Shown: positions 8,188-17,177, counted from the stretch's first letter. The stretch: DNA of 64,000 nt from Neobacillus cucumis (GCF_023715505.1 NZ_JAMBOH010000008.1:124001-188000), one strand, 5' to 3'. Notes: a model not told the origin generated them from the sequence alone. Translations and numbers: made by a program.

Positions 8188-9903
8188 TTAAACTACCTGT
8201 CCGCCTTTATCACGGTATTTCAAGATTCCTTCTGCCGCACGGTAGGCTAAGGCCCCGACAGTATCTGTTGGATTATAGCCGGAATTATGCGGGAAGGCAG
8301 AGGCACCAATGACAAATAGGTTATCAACATCCCACATTTGTAAGTAATTATTTACTGCTGAAGTCGCCGGATCTGCCCCCATGATGACTCCGCCAGTATT
8401 GTGCGTGGATTGATAGGTGGTAATATCATATGGACCTAAATCCTTCATTGAATCAATATGATCTGCACCCATTTCCTTTAAGATACCGGTACATTTATCG
8501 GCAAGGAATTTAGCCATTTGCCGGTCCTGCTCCTCAAAGTCAAAAGTAATCCGAATAAGCGGATCGCCAAAGGCATCTTTATAAGTTGGATCAAGGTCGA
8601 GAAAGTGACGCTTAAATGGCATAGAAGAACCTTGAGAAGTAACCGATAAAAAGCGGTTGGCATACTTAACGGAATTGGCCTTGAATTCCTTACCCCAGGT
8701 TGGCTTTCCTCCTGGAACAGGATTGTTTTGAATCGGTCTTAAACCGGTTTGAGCTAATGAAATCATCCCCCCATGGATGAAATTCACATTACTATGGTCA
8801 AAATTGTCACCATTGTAATCGTCACAAACCATTCCTAGTGACCCTGCACCTGCAAAGGTACTAAATTCTTTATTATCAAAAAAGCCTATGGCATTCCCTT
8901 TAATAACTTGGTAGGCATAATTTTTTCCAATCACACCCGTTCCTGTATTCGGGTCATATGGTTTCCCGATTCCAGACATTAATAGGAGGCGAATGTTATT
9001 AAATACATAGCTAGTCATCACCACAATATCAGCTGGCTGCTCAATTTCTTCACCAGTCGTCACATCTGTGTATAAAACACCGGTTACTTTGTCACCTGTT
9101 TTTAAGATCCGTCTCACATTGGAATGAGTTCTTATTTCAAAGTTCCCTGTCTTGTTGGCAACTGGGATGACCGTCACAACTGGATCTGCCTTTGCACCAT
9201 ATTCACATCCAAATCGCTCACAAAAACCGCAATATTGACAAGCCGCTCTTTGGATCCCGTCCGGATTTTTATAGGACTCTGATAGGTTCGCAGATGGCAT
9301 CATATATGGATGGAGCTTCATATTTTTCGCTGCCTTTTCAAACAACTGAATGGCAGGTGTCTTTTTCATTGGCGGGGTCGGATATTTATCCGATCGTTTT
9401 CCTGCGAGTGGATTTTCTTCTCCCGAAATGCCTGCAGTTTTTTCAAATCGGTCGTAATAAGGCTCCAATTGATCGTATGTAATCCCCCAATCTTGAAGAT
9501 TCATGTCGGCGGGTATTTTCTTTTTCCCATACCGTTCAACCGTTTTACTATAGATTTCAAAGTCATAAGGCAAAAAGCGAAACGTTTGCCCATTCCAGTG
9601 GACTCCGGATCCGCCCAATCCGTCACCAAGTAAAAACGAACCATATTGCCGCATCGGCAGGGCGCGAATTTTTTCATTGCCTCTGAACGTTATTGTTTCT
9701 CTTGATAGGTCCTGCATGAGCTCATAGCGGAGGGCATAGCGCAATTCATCATGGACCATAAAGTAATCTTCCGTTTTTCGCTCTTTACCTCTTTCCAATC
9801 CTACAACCTTTAATCCTTTTTTGGTCAGTTCTTTGGCAATAATTCCTCCTGCCCAACCAACACCTACAATTACAACATCGACTTTTGGCAGCTTTCTCGC
9901 CAT
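8188..9903 (-). CDS. GMC-type oxidoreductase, gluconate 2-dehydrogenase flavoprotein-like
   Basis: A 571-residue GMC flavoprotein. The FAD-binding Rossmann motif is VDVVIVGVGWAGG at residues 8-20; the C-terminal GMC active-site region is HNTGGVIMG (about 500) and HNSGYNPTDTVGALA (about 540). A four-cysteine cluster lies at C222, C225, C228 and C233 (CQYCGFC...GC), suggesting a metal or iron-sulfur site. It follows the Tat-signal small subunit at 9988-10734, the arrangement of membrane-associated gluconate or sugar dehydrogenases. No cytochrome c subunit is nearby, so the electron acceptor is unclear. The protein has no signal of its own and may be exported with its partner. Confidence 0.8.
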   Translation of the reverse strand: MARKLPKVDVVIVGVGWAGGIIAKELTKKGLKVVGLERGKERKTEDYFMVHDELRYALRYELMQDLSRETITFRGNEKIRALPMRQYGSFLLGDGLGGSGVHWNGQTFRFLPYDFEIYSKTVERYGKKKIPADMNLQDWGITYDQLEPYYDRFEKTAGISGEENPLAGKRSDKYPTPPMKKTPAIQLFEKAAKNMKLHPYMMPSANLSESYKNPDGIQRAACQYCGFCERFGCEYGAKADPVVTVIPVANKTGNFEIRTHSNVRRILKTGDKVTGVLYTDVTTGEEIEQPADIVVMTSYVFNNIRLLLMSGIGKPYDPNTGTGVIGKNYAYQVIKGNAIGFFDNKEFSTFAGAGSLGMVCDDYNGDNFDHSNVNFIHGGMISLAQTGLRPIQNNPVPGGKPTWGKEFKANSVKYANRFLSVTSQGSSMPFKRHFLDLDPTYKDAFGDPLIRITFDFEEQDRQMAKFLADKCTGILKEMGADHIDSMKDLGPYDITTYQSTHNTGGVIMGADPATSAVNNYLQMWDVDNLFVIGASAFPHNSGYNPTDTVGALAYRAAEGILKYRDKGGQVV

Positions 9904-9950
9904 ACTTCCACCTTCTTTTTTATAAAAATATTATCAATTCTTAGCAGTTC

Positions 9951-9976
9951 AAGTGGCTAGCTGCAGCCCCTAGGCA
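9951..9976 (-). repeat. Fragment of the dispersed Bacillaceae repeat
   Basis: TAGCTGCAGCCCCTAGGC resembles the inverted end of the larger repeat (GCCCCTAGGCGCTGCAGCTAG at 10936-10956). Only about 25 bp remain, in the gap between the two oxidoreductase subunit genes. Confidence 0.4.
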
Positions 9977-9987
9977 ATTTTAGCTTT

Positions 9988-10734
9988 TTAGTGATTCATA
10001 TGGCTCTTCAGACTTTGCGGTGCTATCTTCTTAAAATCCTTATCGATAATATCTGAATAAGCCATCTGGCTGCCTGGGTAATTCTTCATCTTCCAGCCAT
10101 CCATATTTAAATTTCCTCCATATAATGGATCGCTATAAGCACCCTCTAATGTGACACTTCGCAGCATTTGGAAGAAACCGCTTGGTGATATCGTTGTCAC
10201 ATTCACTTTATCCTCCTCAAAGTCTTTGAGGATCGCATCTTGTTCATCACCATTTAGTTCAGTGAAATCCTTTTTATAGACGGCCATACTGTGGTTTTGC
10301 ATTTCCCGGATCGCAATATCAAAAATTTCCCTGCGCTTTAGCCGGCCTTGATACCCCTGCACTTTCTCACCTGGATAAAATGGTGCCTGCATATATTCCC
10401 GGCCATTAAAGCCCCAATATCCTGCCAATTGATGGTCAATAAAATAGGCAACACCTAGTGCCTTCGCACCTGGACCATTATCATCCTCCGGAAAAATCCG
10501 TTCTGTTGCTGCCTCAATTACTTTGAATTGTTCAGGTGTAAAATACATGAGCGCTTGATTAAAGTCTTCTGTTTTTGTCTGAGTATTTTTCGTATCCGTC
10601 GTTTCCTTTTGTTTTCGAGGAATAAGACTGCCGATGATTCCACCAACAGCTAATCCACCAACTGTAAAACCTGCATTTCGAATAAAATTCCTTCTAGAGA
10701 CTGATTCTGGATTTTCTTTATTTTCTTCAACCAT
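9988..10734 (-). CDS. Gluconate 2-dehydrogenase subunit 3 family protein, Tat-exported
   Basis: A 248-residue small subunit. Near the N-terminus SRRNFIRN (Arg14-Arg15) followed by a hydrophobic stretch (VGGLAVGGIIGSLI) is a twin-arginine signal. The body (YFTPEQFKVIEAATERIFPED, then ALGVAYFIDHQLAGYWG) is typical of gluconate 2-dehydrogenase subunit 3. I start at the ATG at 10734 because GGAGGTG lies upstream; the longer frame from 10773 would bury the Tat motif. It is the first gene of a two-gene unit with the GMC flavoprotein, which it probably chaperones across the membrane. Confidence 0.82.
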   Translation of the reverse strand: MVEENKENPESVSRRNFIRNAGFTVGGLAVGGIIGSLIPRKQKETTDTKNTQTKTEDFNQALMYFTPEQFKVIEAATERIFPEDDNGPGAKALGVAYFIDHQLAGYWGFNGREYMQAPFYPGEKVQGYQGRLKRREIFDIAIREMQNHSMAVYKKDFTELNGDEQDAILKDFEEDKVNVTTISPSGFFQMLRSVTLEGAYSDPLYGGNLNMDGWKMKNYPGSQMAYSDIIDKDFKKIAPQSLKSHMNH

Positions 10735-10856
10735 GGTGTACACCTCCAGATTTTTGTTTTGACAGCCAACCATAAATTACAGGAATATCCTTGCTTTGCC
10801 ATTATTATGTTCCAAAATAAACCATTCATACTTATAAAAGGAAAGGAGAAAATGAT

Positions 10857-10965
10857 AAGAAAAGCGACAAGCGGCTTGGTCAGGGGTGACAGGCATAAGA
10901 CGAGCCTTTTTGACGGATTGTCTGTAGACCTTCGAGCCCCTAGGCGCTGCAGCTAGACAATTGTC
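10857..10965 (-). repeat. Dispersed Bacillaceae intergenic repeat, copy 3, inverted
   Basis: Contains GCGACAAGCGGCTTGGTCAG at the left and GCAGCTAGACAATTGTC at the right: the reverse of the element at 397-520. It occupies the gap between the divergent oxidoreductase and lipoprotein genes, so it sits in the promoter region of both. The left part is shorter than in copies 1 and 2. Confidence 0.7.
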
Positions 10966-11011
10966 AAAGACTATTTATACAATAGTTACCTTTAAAAAGG
11001 AGGGCACAAAA

Positions 11012-11707
11012 ATGAAAAGAATCTGGAATATTTGTTGTGGACCTATTATTATTGCGTTTCTCGTACTAACTGGATGCTCCGCGCAACAAGGGGAACATCA
11101 GGTAGATGCCGCAAACCGGCATGACAATTCACTTAATACGAAAGGAAATGGGCATGTCCATAGGTCAACCGATAATCCCAATGTCATTCCAAGTGTGGAT
11201 CGGGATAAAAAAAGAACCACCAATGTCAACAGGCAAACCTCAAACGGATTAGGAACTAATGTTTACAGCTTAATTGGCAGCTCAAGCCTGCATGATGGGG
11301 GAATTTCTTCCCATCTAGAATCAAGACTCTCCGGGGCAGGGATTCCGGGGATTAAAGTATTTGTCCTTGACGACACTGTTATCCTAGCAAGAGCCCAGGC
11401 TGAAACCACTTCAACAAAGTACGATGAAATGCAGCAAAAAGTGTTAACCAACACTTCAGGTTCCTCTGGAAAAGGGAATCTCGATGGGATAGACATGTCA
11501 AAACTGAATACCGATGATAACTTAGATAAAGCCAAAGAACTAATGACAAAGGCCTTTGACGGCCAGGTTCAAATCTTAACGATTACCGATGCAAAAGCCA
11601 TGCCGTTAATTGATGGAATAAAAGCTAATATTAAAGCTGGTCAGACCAACTATACAAAGCTTGCAGGCGATATAAATACACTGATTAAAATGGCCCGCGA
11701 GAAATAA
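11012..11707 (+). CDS. YhcN/YlaJ family sporulation lipoprotein
   Basis: A 231-residue lipoprotein. The signal peptide (MKRIWNICCGPIIIAFLV) ends in the lipobox LTG-Cys22. After a low-complexity hydrophilic linker comes the YhcN/YlaJ domain (about residues 100-225: LESRLSGAGIPGIKVFVLDD, then VILARAQAE). Members are found in the spore inner membrane or coat and are usually expressed in the forespore; the exact role is not established. AAGGAGG sits before the ATG at 11012, so the in-frame reading from 10961 is too long. A hairpin follows the stop. Confidence 0.78.
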   Translation: MKRIWNICCGPIIIAFLVLTGCSAQQGEHQVDAANRHDNSLNTKGNGHVHRSTDNPNVIPSVDRDKKRTTNVNRQTSNGLGTNVYSLIGSSSLHDGGISSHLESRLSGAGIPGIKVFVLDDTVILARAQAETTSTKYDEMQQKVLTNTSGSSGKGNLDGIDMSKLNTDDNLDKAKELMTKAFDGQVQILTITDAKAMPLIDGIKANIKAGQTNYTKLAGDINTLIKMAREK

Positions 11708-11710
11708 GCA

Positions 11711-11737
11711 AAAGACCGGAGGATATCCCCGGTCTTT
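11711..11737 (+). terminator. Terminator hairpin after YhcN-family gene
   Basis: AAAGACCGG-loop-CCGGTCTTT then TATATA. It overlaps the stop codon region of the convergent permease gene, so it may serve both strands. The T-tract is short. Confidence 0.65.
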
Positions 11738-12533
11738 ATATATTTAAATCTCTTATTTTATAAAAAATATAGGTTACACTTGTAAACGTGACAATTAAGA
11801 AGAAGGAAAGAACTACAAGAACTGGCTCAACCCCGCCGCCATACATCACATTTTTTGCTTCAAAATATTTAAACGGGCTCAAATACTTCAAGTTTTTAAT
11901 ACCCTCATTCAAATCAATCGCAACTGACAAGATAAAAGTCAATAGCATCACGCCAGCTGACAAGGAAGCAGCCTTCTTCGATTTCCTTTTTAAAGCCGAA
12001 ATCGCACTGCCCATCACCATAAATAGCACCTGCAAGATCAACATTCCCGCCATCAAAATAGTTATATCCCAATTAACGTCTTCACCCTTGCTGTATTTTG
12101 CCACTAGAGCCAACGACGAAAGGAGTGTGACTAAATTGAACACTACAATGTTAAACAAAGAAGCCCCTAATTTGGCCGTAATCACTGCTGTTCTCGAAAC
12201 GGGCTTAACAAATAAAAACTCTGATGTTTTGTCGCGCTCCTCCTTCGCAATAATTCCGGCCCCAAGCATCGCCGCGTGAATCGTCGCCATCAACAGCAAG
12301 TAGACAAACAGCATGCCATAATAACCGCTTGCCTTTGACAAGTCCAAACTTCCGACCCCCATAATCACCTGCAGCGATTTGGGCATATCTTTCATTACAT
12401 CATTCATTGATTGTTCAGATGAATATAAATTTGCATATTTATTCATCCCCGATAACACCATCAGGAACACACCAATGCTCCAAAAGATGAGCGATTTACG
12501 ATGAGACTTTAATTCTTTTAAAAATATATTCAT
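11736..12533 (-). CDS. ABC-2 type transporter permease subunit
   Basis: A 265-residue membrane protein with about six hydrophobic segments and the permease motif KEERDKTSEFLFVKPVSRTAV (about 95-115), typical of ABC-2 permeases that work with a separate ATPase. The ATG overlaps the TetR stop codon (ATGA), with AAAGGGGGG upstream, so both genes form one transcript. No ATP-binding subunit is adjacent on either side, which is unusual: in related loci the order is regulator, ATPase, permease. It may borrow an ATPase encoded elsewhere or be the remnant of a deletion. Confidence 0.75.
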   Translation of the reverse strand: MNIFLKELKSHRKSLIFWSIGVFLMVLSGMNKYANLYSSEQSMNDVMKDMPKSLQVIMGVGSLDLSKASGYYGMLFVYLLLMATIHAAMLGAGIIAKEERDKTSEFLFVKPVSRTAVITAKLGASLFNIVVFNLVTLLSSLALVAKYSKGEDVNWDITILMAGMLILQVLFMVMGSAISALKRKSKKAASLSAGVMLLTFILSVAIDLNEGIKNLKYLSPFKYFEAKNVMYGGGVEPVLVVLSFFLIVTFTSVTYIFYKIRDLNI

Positions 12534-13168
12534 AATCCAATCCCCCCTTTATAAAAAACCTCTGTTAACGTCTCAAAATATTTTTCCGCTTCAAGCTGGA
12601 TGGCTGGATAGTCGATTTCGTGATTCGGCGTTAGCTTAGCTTTGTTAAGCTGTTCTTCACTTAATTTTTCAAATGTCCAGGTGATAATTTTTAAGATTTT
12701 TTGAATATCGATATCGTCTCTGAATTTGCTTAAATCGATACCCTCGTATATCCTCCCGATGTTAATTTCATTTAGTTCTTTCACCTTTTTCTCTATTTCC
12801 GCTTTGATTTCCACGGCATCATCCATATAGGCTTCCTCAATGAATTTAAAGATGTCGGGGTATTTCGCAAGGAGATCCATTTTAATTAAGACTGCCTTTC
12901 GTATTCGTTTGAAAAAATCAGTCTCGGTAAGGTCGACCTTTTTGTAGAAGTCAGCGGTAATGATTTGGATGCAATGGTCAAATAAGAATAAGAACATTTG
13001 CCTTTTGTTTTTAAAATAATGGAAAAGTTTTCCCTTTGAGATCTCGGCTTCTTTTACGATTTCATTGGTCGAGGCCTTATCATATCCTTTCTGGGCGAAT
13101 TCCTTTATGGCAGCATTTATGATTCGATCTTGTTTGTCCGTATCTAAGTTGAGAAATTTTGCGAACAC
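12530..13168 (-). CDS. TetR/AcrR family transcriptional regulator
   Basis: A 212-residue repressor. The N-terminal helix-turn-helix (IINAAIKEFAQKGYDKASTN, then VKEAEISKGKLFHYFKNKRQM) occupies about residues 15-60; the remainder is the helical ligand domain. The start is GTG with AAAAGGAGG nine bases upstream. It is cotranscribed with an ABC permease and preceded by two related inverted repeats flanking its promoter (13193-13248), so it very likely represses its own operon. The inducer is unknown. Confidence 0.88.
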   Translation of the reverse strand: MFAKFLNLDTDKQDRIINAAIKEFAQKGYDKASTNEIVKEAEISKGKLFHYFKNKRQMFLFLFDHCIQIITADFYKKVDLTETDFFKRIRKAVLIKMDLLAKYPDIFKFIEEAYMDDAVEIKAEIEKKVKELNEINIGRIYEGIDLSKFRDDIDIQKILKIITWTFEKLSEEQLNKAKLTPNHEIDYPAIQLEAEKYFETLTEVFYKGGIGL

Positions 13169-13192
13169 TGGTGCAGCCCTCCTTTTAGTTTG

Positions 13193-13248
13193 TTGACCAC
13201 ATCAGTCAATGGAGTCATTATAATCAAGTTGACTACTCTGGTCTATGG
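13193..13248 (-). promoter_or_regulatory. TetR operon promoter with two operator-like repeats
   Basis: Two related 20-bp imperfect palindromes, TTGACCACATCAGTCAATGG (13193-13212) and TTGACTACTCTGGTCTATGG (13229-13248), lie 36 bp apart. Between and within them, on the minus strand, are TAGACC, 17 bp, TATAAT. One repeat overlaps the -35, the other lies just after the -10, the classic layout for an autorepressor. The assignment to the adjacent TetR protein is inference. Confidence 0.65.
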
Positions 13249-13325
13249 GGTGACAACCTATATTTTTTACAAAAATATGAAATTAATGTCGTGGGATATA
13301 GTTTAGGTTTTTAGGATGTGTTACG

Positions 13326-14327
13326 ATGCAGGTAGATTTTAGGGAGGTGTTTGTTATTTGTATTAAAAGTCGTGATCCGTCATTGAAGTTAGAAGGGTTG
13401 GTATCCGCTCAAGGCCGGCTTCCTGCAGGCCATTCCATTCTGCCTGTTTTGGCAGGTAAACAGGCTTCGGTTGAAGCAGGAATTGGCGGGGAAGACCGGG
13501 TTGCTGATGTTCTCCGTAAAGTCTCCTTTTCATTTGACCATCATATTTTCCACGATTTGTCCCCTTCTTCTTATGAAAGCTTTCAAATGGATACGTTTAC
13601 GTTGAACCCTTGGTTTGGGGTAGTGTTGGAGGTTAAAAATATTGGCGGGTGTCTGGAGTTTAAAGATAATCCTCCACAGTTAATTAGGACCCGTGAGGAT
13701 GGGCATAAGGACGGGTTTGAGAGTCCGGTCGTTCAACTAAAACGTAATTGTAATTTAATTGTTGATTGGCTAAATTATCATGGCCTTAAGCTGCCCATTT
13801 ATGGCGCCATTGTTTTGGCTTATCCAAAGCAAATTGTCGCTGTTCCCCCTGCTAACACAAAACTATTGTTCCCCAACATGATTTCCTCGTTTATTAATAG
13901 TATCCCACGGCAAGAAAGGAAGTTGGATGCTCCTGCATTTCAATGGCTATCCGATGAATTGTTGAAGAGTCACCAGCCTTTTATTCCCAAACCAATTTGT
14001 GAGTCTTATAAACTTCCTTTTAGTGATTTTCAAAGTGGGGTGAGGTGCGTTGTGTGCGGCCGGTTAGGAATGGTTAAATTGCCACGCACATGGGTTTGTC
14101 CTTTCTGTAAGGCTATGGATAATCTAGCACATGAGCGGGCATTACGGGAGTGGTTTTTGATTTATAAGAGGAATATTACGAATAGGGAGGGTAGGGAGTT
14201 TTTGGGGGTTGAGGATATTCATACTGCTAAACGCATTTTAAAAAGTATGAAATGGGAGTACGAAGGGACATTTAGAAATCGATCTTATATCATGGATCTT
14301 AATAAAAAAATTTTAAGTGGGATTTGA
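13326..14327 (+). CDS. NERD domain protein with C-terminal zinc ribbon
   Basis: The NERD (nuclease-related) domain spans about residues 45-160: GEDRVADVLRK, FHDLS, then VVLEVKNIGG, where the E-V-K resembles the catalytic core of restriction-like nucleases. A four-cysteine zinc ribbon follows (CVVCGRLG...WVCPFCKA, about 245-270). Function is unproven for the family. The first ATG (13326) has no ribosome site, whereas AGGGAGG at 13341 is followed by in-frame ATT codons at 13356 and 13362, and homologues as I recall them begin near IKSRD. An ATT start at one of these is possible, shortening the protein by 10-12 residues. Confidence 0.72.
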   Translation: MQVDFREVFVICIKSRDPSLKLEGLVSAQGRLPAGHSILPVLAGKQASVEAGIGGEDRVADVLRKVSFSFDHHIFHDLSPSSYESFQMDTFTLNPWFGVVLEVKNIGGCLEFKDNPPQLIRTREDGHKDGFESPVVQLKRNCNLIVDWLNYHGLKLPIYGAIVLAYPKQIVAVPPANTKLLFPNMISSFINSIPRQERKLDAPAFQWLSDELLKSHQPFIPKPICESYKLPFSDFQSGVRCVVCGRLGMVKLPRTWVCPFCKAMDNLAHERALREWFLIYKRNITNREGREFLGVEDIHTAKRILKSMKWEYEGTFRNRSYIMDLNKKILSGI

Positions 14328-14339
14328 CTTGAAGAGCGG

Positions 14340-14570
14340 TTAGTGGCTCCAGTAACTCGGTGTTAACCGCCACTAAATTTAGCTGCACGCCAGTTATTTT
14401 CTCTTATTCGCCACTAACTTACCTTCTTGCGCCACTTATTTATCGCTATCCGCCAGTTACTTGCTTTCATCCGCCACTAAATTTAGCCGGCGCCAGTTAT
14501 TTTGTCTTATCCGCCATTAACTTAGATTCTTCCGCCACTTATTTATGGCCATCCGCCAGTAAACTTTTTC
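14340..14570. repeat. 21-bp tandem repeat inside a 104-bp higher-order repeat
   Basis: Between the NERD gene and pepT lie about ten units of roughly 21 bp, each starting CCACT, CCAGT or CCATT plus AA or TA and ending in TCCG or similar. At a higher level the five-unit block starting CCGCCACTAAATTTAGC at 14367 recurs at 14471, exactly 104 bp later, with scattered substitutions. A reading frame crosses the array only because 21 is a multiple of three; it has no ribosome binding site. Function unknown. Confidence 0.85.
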
Positions 14571-14668
14571 AAAGACATGCACACTTACTTCAAAGTATGT
14601 GTAACCCCACCCCCAAAGTGATATGATATTCATGATTACATACTCAAAAAAAGGGAGTGCAGCCAAAG

Positions 14669-15901
14669 TTGAAAAACGAACTAATTGAAAGATTTACTTC
14701 CTATGTAAAAGTTGACACACAATCCAATGAAAACAGCGAAACATGCCCATCAACAGAAGGACAATGGACATTGCTCCGTATGTTGGTCGAAGAACTAAAA
14801 CAAATCGGCATGCAAGAAGTAACCATCGATGAAAATGGCTACGTGATGGCAACCTTGACAGCCAACACCGACAAAGACGTCCCAACCATCGGCTTCCTAG
14901 CTCACGTGGACACTGCCACCGACTTCACTGGTAAAAACGTCAACCCGCAAATCGTCGAAAACTATGATGGCGGCGAGCTCATCCTAAACAAAGCCCTTAA
15001 CGTCATCATGTCACCAAAAGATTTCCCAAGCCTGCCAGAATACAGAGGGCACACCTTAATCACAACAGACGGCACCACACTGCTTGGTGCGGACAACAAA
15101 GCGGGCGTCACTGAAATCATGACCGCAATGGCATACCTTATCAAGCACCCAGAAATCAAACACGGTAAGGTCCGCGTTGCGTTCACACCGGATGAAGAAA
15201 TCGGCAGAGGTCCACATAAGTTCGACGTTGCGGCCTTCAATGCGAAATATGCCTACACCGTGGATGGCGGTCCGCTTGGTGAGCTAGAATTCGAAAGCTT
15301 TAACGCTGCCGCAGCAAAAATTACGATCAAAGGGAGCAATATTCATCCGGGTTCAGCAAAAGACAAAATGATTAACTCGATCAAAATCGGCATGGAATTA
15401 CATAGCAAACTACCAGCACAAGAAGCACCTGAGCACACCGAGGGATATGAAGGATTCTACCACTTGCTAGCCTTCAACGGGGATGTCGAGCAAACGAACC
15501 TTCACTATATTATCCGTGACCATGACCGGGAAAAATTCAATGACCGCAAGGCGACCGTACAGGCAATCATCGGCGAGCTGCAAGCCAAATACGGCACCGA
15601 CCGTATCCTGTTAGAATTAAATGACCAATACTACAACATGAAAGAGAAAATTGAACCGGTCAAGGAGATCGTCGACATTGCCCATGAAGCGATGGTCAAC
15701 TTAGGCATTAAGCCAATCACCAAACCAATCCGCGGCGGTACAGACGGCTCACAGCTTTCCTATATGGGTTTGCCGACACCGAATATTTTCACTGGAGGGG
15801 AAAACTTCCACGGGAAATTTGAATTTATCTCCGTTGAAAATATGGTTAAAGCCACCCAAACCATTGTTGAAATCATTAAATTAACTGAACAAAAGGCTTA
15901 A
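14669..15901 (+). CDS. pepT: Peptidase T, tripeptide aminopeptidase
   Basis: A 410-residue M20 metallopeptidase that removes the N-terminal residue from tripeptides in the cytosol. The two-zinc site is visible: [10 protein letters not shown] (His and Asp), [18 protein letters not shown] and [16 protein letters not shown] supplies the last His. It follows B. subtilis PepT closely as I recall it. I start at TTG (14669), giving [27 protein letters not shown] lies just upstream, and the in-frame GTG at 14657 is inside that site. A perfect hairpin follows the stop. Confidence 0.93.
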   Translation: MKNELIERFTSYVKVDTQSNENSETCPSTEGQWTLLRMLVEELKQIGMQEVTIDENGYVMATLTANTDKDVPTIGFLAHVDTATDFTGKNVNPQIVENYDGGELILNKALNVIMSPKDFPSLPEYRGHTLITTDGTTLLGADNKAGVTEIMTAMAYLIKHPEIKHGKVRVAFTPDEEIGRGPHKFDVAAFNAKYAYTVDGGPLGELEFESFNAAAAKITIKGSNIHPGSAKDKMINSIKIGMELHSKLPAQEAPEHTEGYEGFYHLLAFNGDVEQTNLHYIIRDHDREKFNDRKATVQAIIGELQAKYGTDRILLELNDQYYNMKEKIEPVKEIVDIAHEAMVNLGIKPITKPIRGGTDGSQLSYMGLPTPNIFTGGENFHGKFEFISVENMVKATQTIVEIIKLTEQKA

Positions 15902-15907
15902 AACAGT

Positions 15908-15940
15908 AAAAAGCTAACCTCCCAAAAAGGTTAGCTTTTT
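15908..15940. terminator. Bidirectional terminator between pepT and phosphotransferase gene
   Basis: Twelve-base-pair perfect stem AAAAAGCTAACC / GGTTAGCTTTTT with a nine-base loop. The stop codon of the convergent gene lies inside the right arm. Confidence 0.9.
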
Positions 15941-16881
15941 ATCCCACTAAGCACCACTAAACATTGCTGCAGGCTTAATACGGTTTCCTTCAACTGCCTG
16001 TGCAATTGTTCTTCAGGCCATCTCTGCTCTTTTGCTTCAATGTCTTTCTTTATCAGACTAATCATCCAAATCGAGAAAACAGCTGAAAACAAATAATACT
16101 CCCATATAAAGGACCCACTATCTAATTCTAAATGCAACTGAGCCAGGTACTCCTCCAGAAATTGCTTTCGGAGCTTAGATGTTACCTGTTTAGGAAAAAG
16201 CGGGTGTGACATATCAATTAAATGGTACAAATCCCAATAAGGGGAACTTAAATGGGTGTGCTCCCAGTCCAGGATCTTCAACTGACCATCAACCATCGAG
16301 AAATTGCCTAAATGTAAATCTCCGTGGGACACAACGAGTCGATGGGAAAAATTACTCCCTTCAAGCAGTGAGTAGATATGTTCAATTGCCTCTCTTTCCA
16401 ACTTCAAAACGGGTAACTCAAGTAAGAATTCTTCCTTGCGGTTGACAATATCCGCTATAATCTCACCGATTTGCGGCTTCAATCCCGAGGCCGGTACAGG
16501 ACCTATAGATTCAATAGGTAATGAATGCCACCAGGCAACCCATTTAATCACTTCTAAAACACTCGTAACGTTAAAATCGTGGGTCAGTGGCCCAAGGTCC
16601 TCTACAATCATCCAATTCAGTTCTGGCTGTTCACTTATTTTATAGGAAATAATCTTGGGGTATATTTCAGGAAAATGCGGGAGAATATGCTGATGTATCC
16701 ATACTTCTTTCCCTAACTGATCATTGTTGGTTAATGGTTTAAAAATAAAGCTTTTAGAGGAAGAAAGAAAAAACCTTTCGACAAATCGTCCATTCATCCC
16801 TTTGTAAAGAATTTCCCTTTTTAAAATTACTGCATCATTAAGAGAACCGCTATCAAGGACAATATTACTAGGCAGCTCCAT
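15931..16881 (-). CDS. Aminoglycoside/choline kinase-like phosphotransferase (APH family)
   Basis: A 316-residue protein-kinase-fold small-molecule kinase. The catalytic loop is VVSHGDLHLGNFSMV (about 190-205; Asp and Asn visible), followed by the metal-binding ILDWEHTHLSSPYWDLYHL segment. N-terminal lobe has WMIVEDLGP as hinge. The real substrate may be a sugar, choline or antibiotic; nothing nearby indicates which, and resistance should not be assumed. The gene is convergent with pepT and shares its terminator. Confidence 0.75.
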   Translation of the reverse strand: MELPSNIVLDSGSLNDAVILKREILYKGMNGRFVERFFLSSSKSFIFKPLTNNDQLGKEVWIHQHILPHFPEIYPKIISYKISEQPELNWMIVEDLGPLTHDFNVTSVLEVIKWVAWWHSLPIESIGPVPASGLKPQIGEIIADIVNRKEEFLLELPVLKLEREAIEHIYSLLEGSNFSHRLVVSHGDLHLGNFSMVDGQLKILDWEHTHLSSPYWDLYHLIDMSHPLFPKQVTSKLRKQFLEEYLAQLHLELDSGSFIWEYYLFSAVFSIWMISLIKKDIEAKEQRWPEEQLHRQLKETVLSLQQCLVVLSGIKS

Positions 16882-17051
16882 CGGCCCACCACCTATTCAT
16901 ATATTAACTGCTTTTCAATCCTCTTTTTAAAAAGACCCTATCTAATATGTATGACTGGTGCGTGGGTTTATATCCTTTTATCCTAATTACATATTTCTCT
17001 TCGAGTAGGACAGAATAACTATGGTTCATTTTTAAAAGGAGGTATGCTCAG

Positions 17052-17177
17052 ATGGAAGACAATTCAACACATGAATTTGTAGAAAAACTGCATGAAAAAC
17101 AGGAAAAAGATAAGGACAATAAAGAACGTCAAAGCAATGGAACCCAAAGCCAAAAATTACCTAATAAACAGCATTAA
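17052..17177 (+). CDS. 41-residue DUF4023-type small protein
   Basis: A short hydrophilic protein beginning MEDNSTHEFVEKLHEKQ and ending KLPNKQH, with a charged Lys/Glu/Asn-rich centre. The THEFVEKL start and LPNKQH end match the DUF4023 family of Bacillales as I remember it. AAAGGAGG lies about ten bases before the ATG and a terminator follows at 17184, so this is a complete monocistronic gene. Function unknown. Confidence 0.8.
   Translation: MEDNSTHEFVEKLHEKQEKDKDNKERQSNGTQSQKLPNKQH

Noticed and set aside
10759..10956. 65-codon frame upstream of the YhcN-type gene
   Set aside because: Most of it lies in the dispersed repeat element; no conserved product.
14360..14626. 88-codon frame with a seven-residue periodic pattern
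   Set aside because: The periodicity is a by-product of the 21-bp DNA repeat; the frame starts at GTG with no ribosome binding site and resembles no protein.
15931..16881. Aminoglycoside resistance gene
   Set aside because: Only the general APH/choline kinase fold is supported; no drug-specific motif or mobile context is present.
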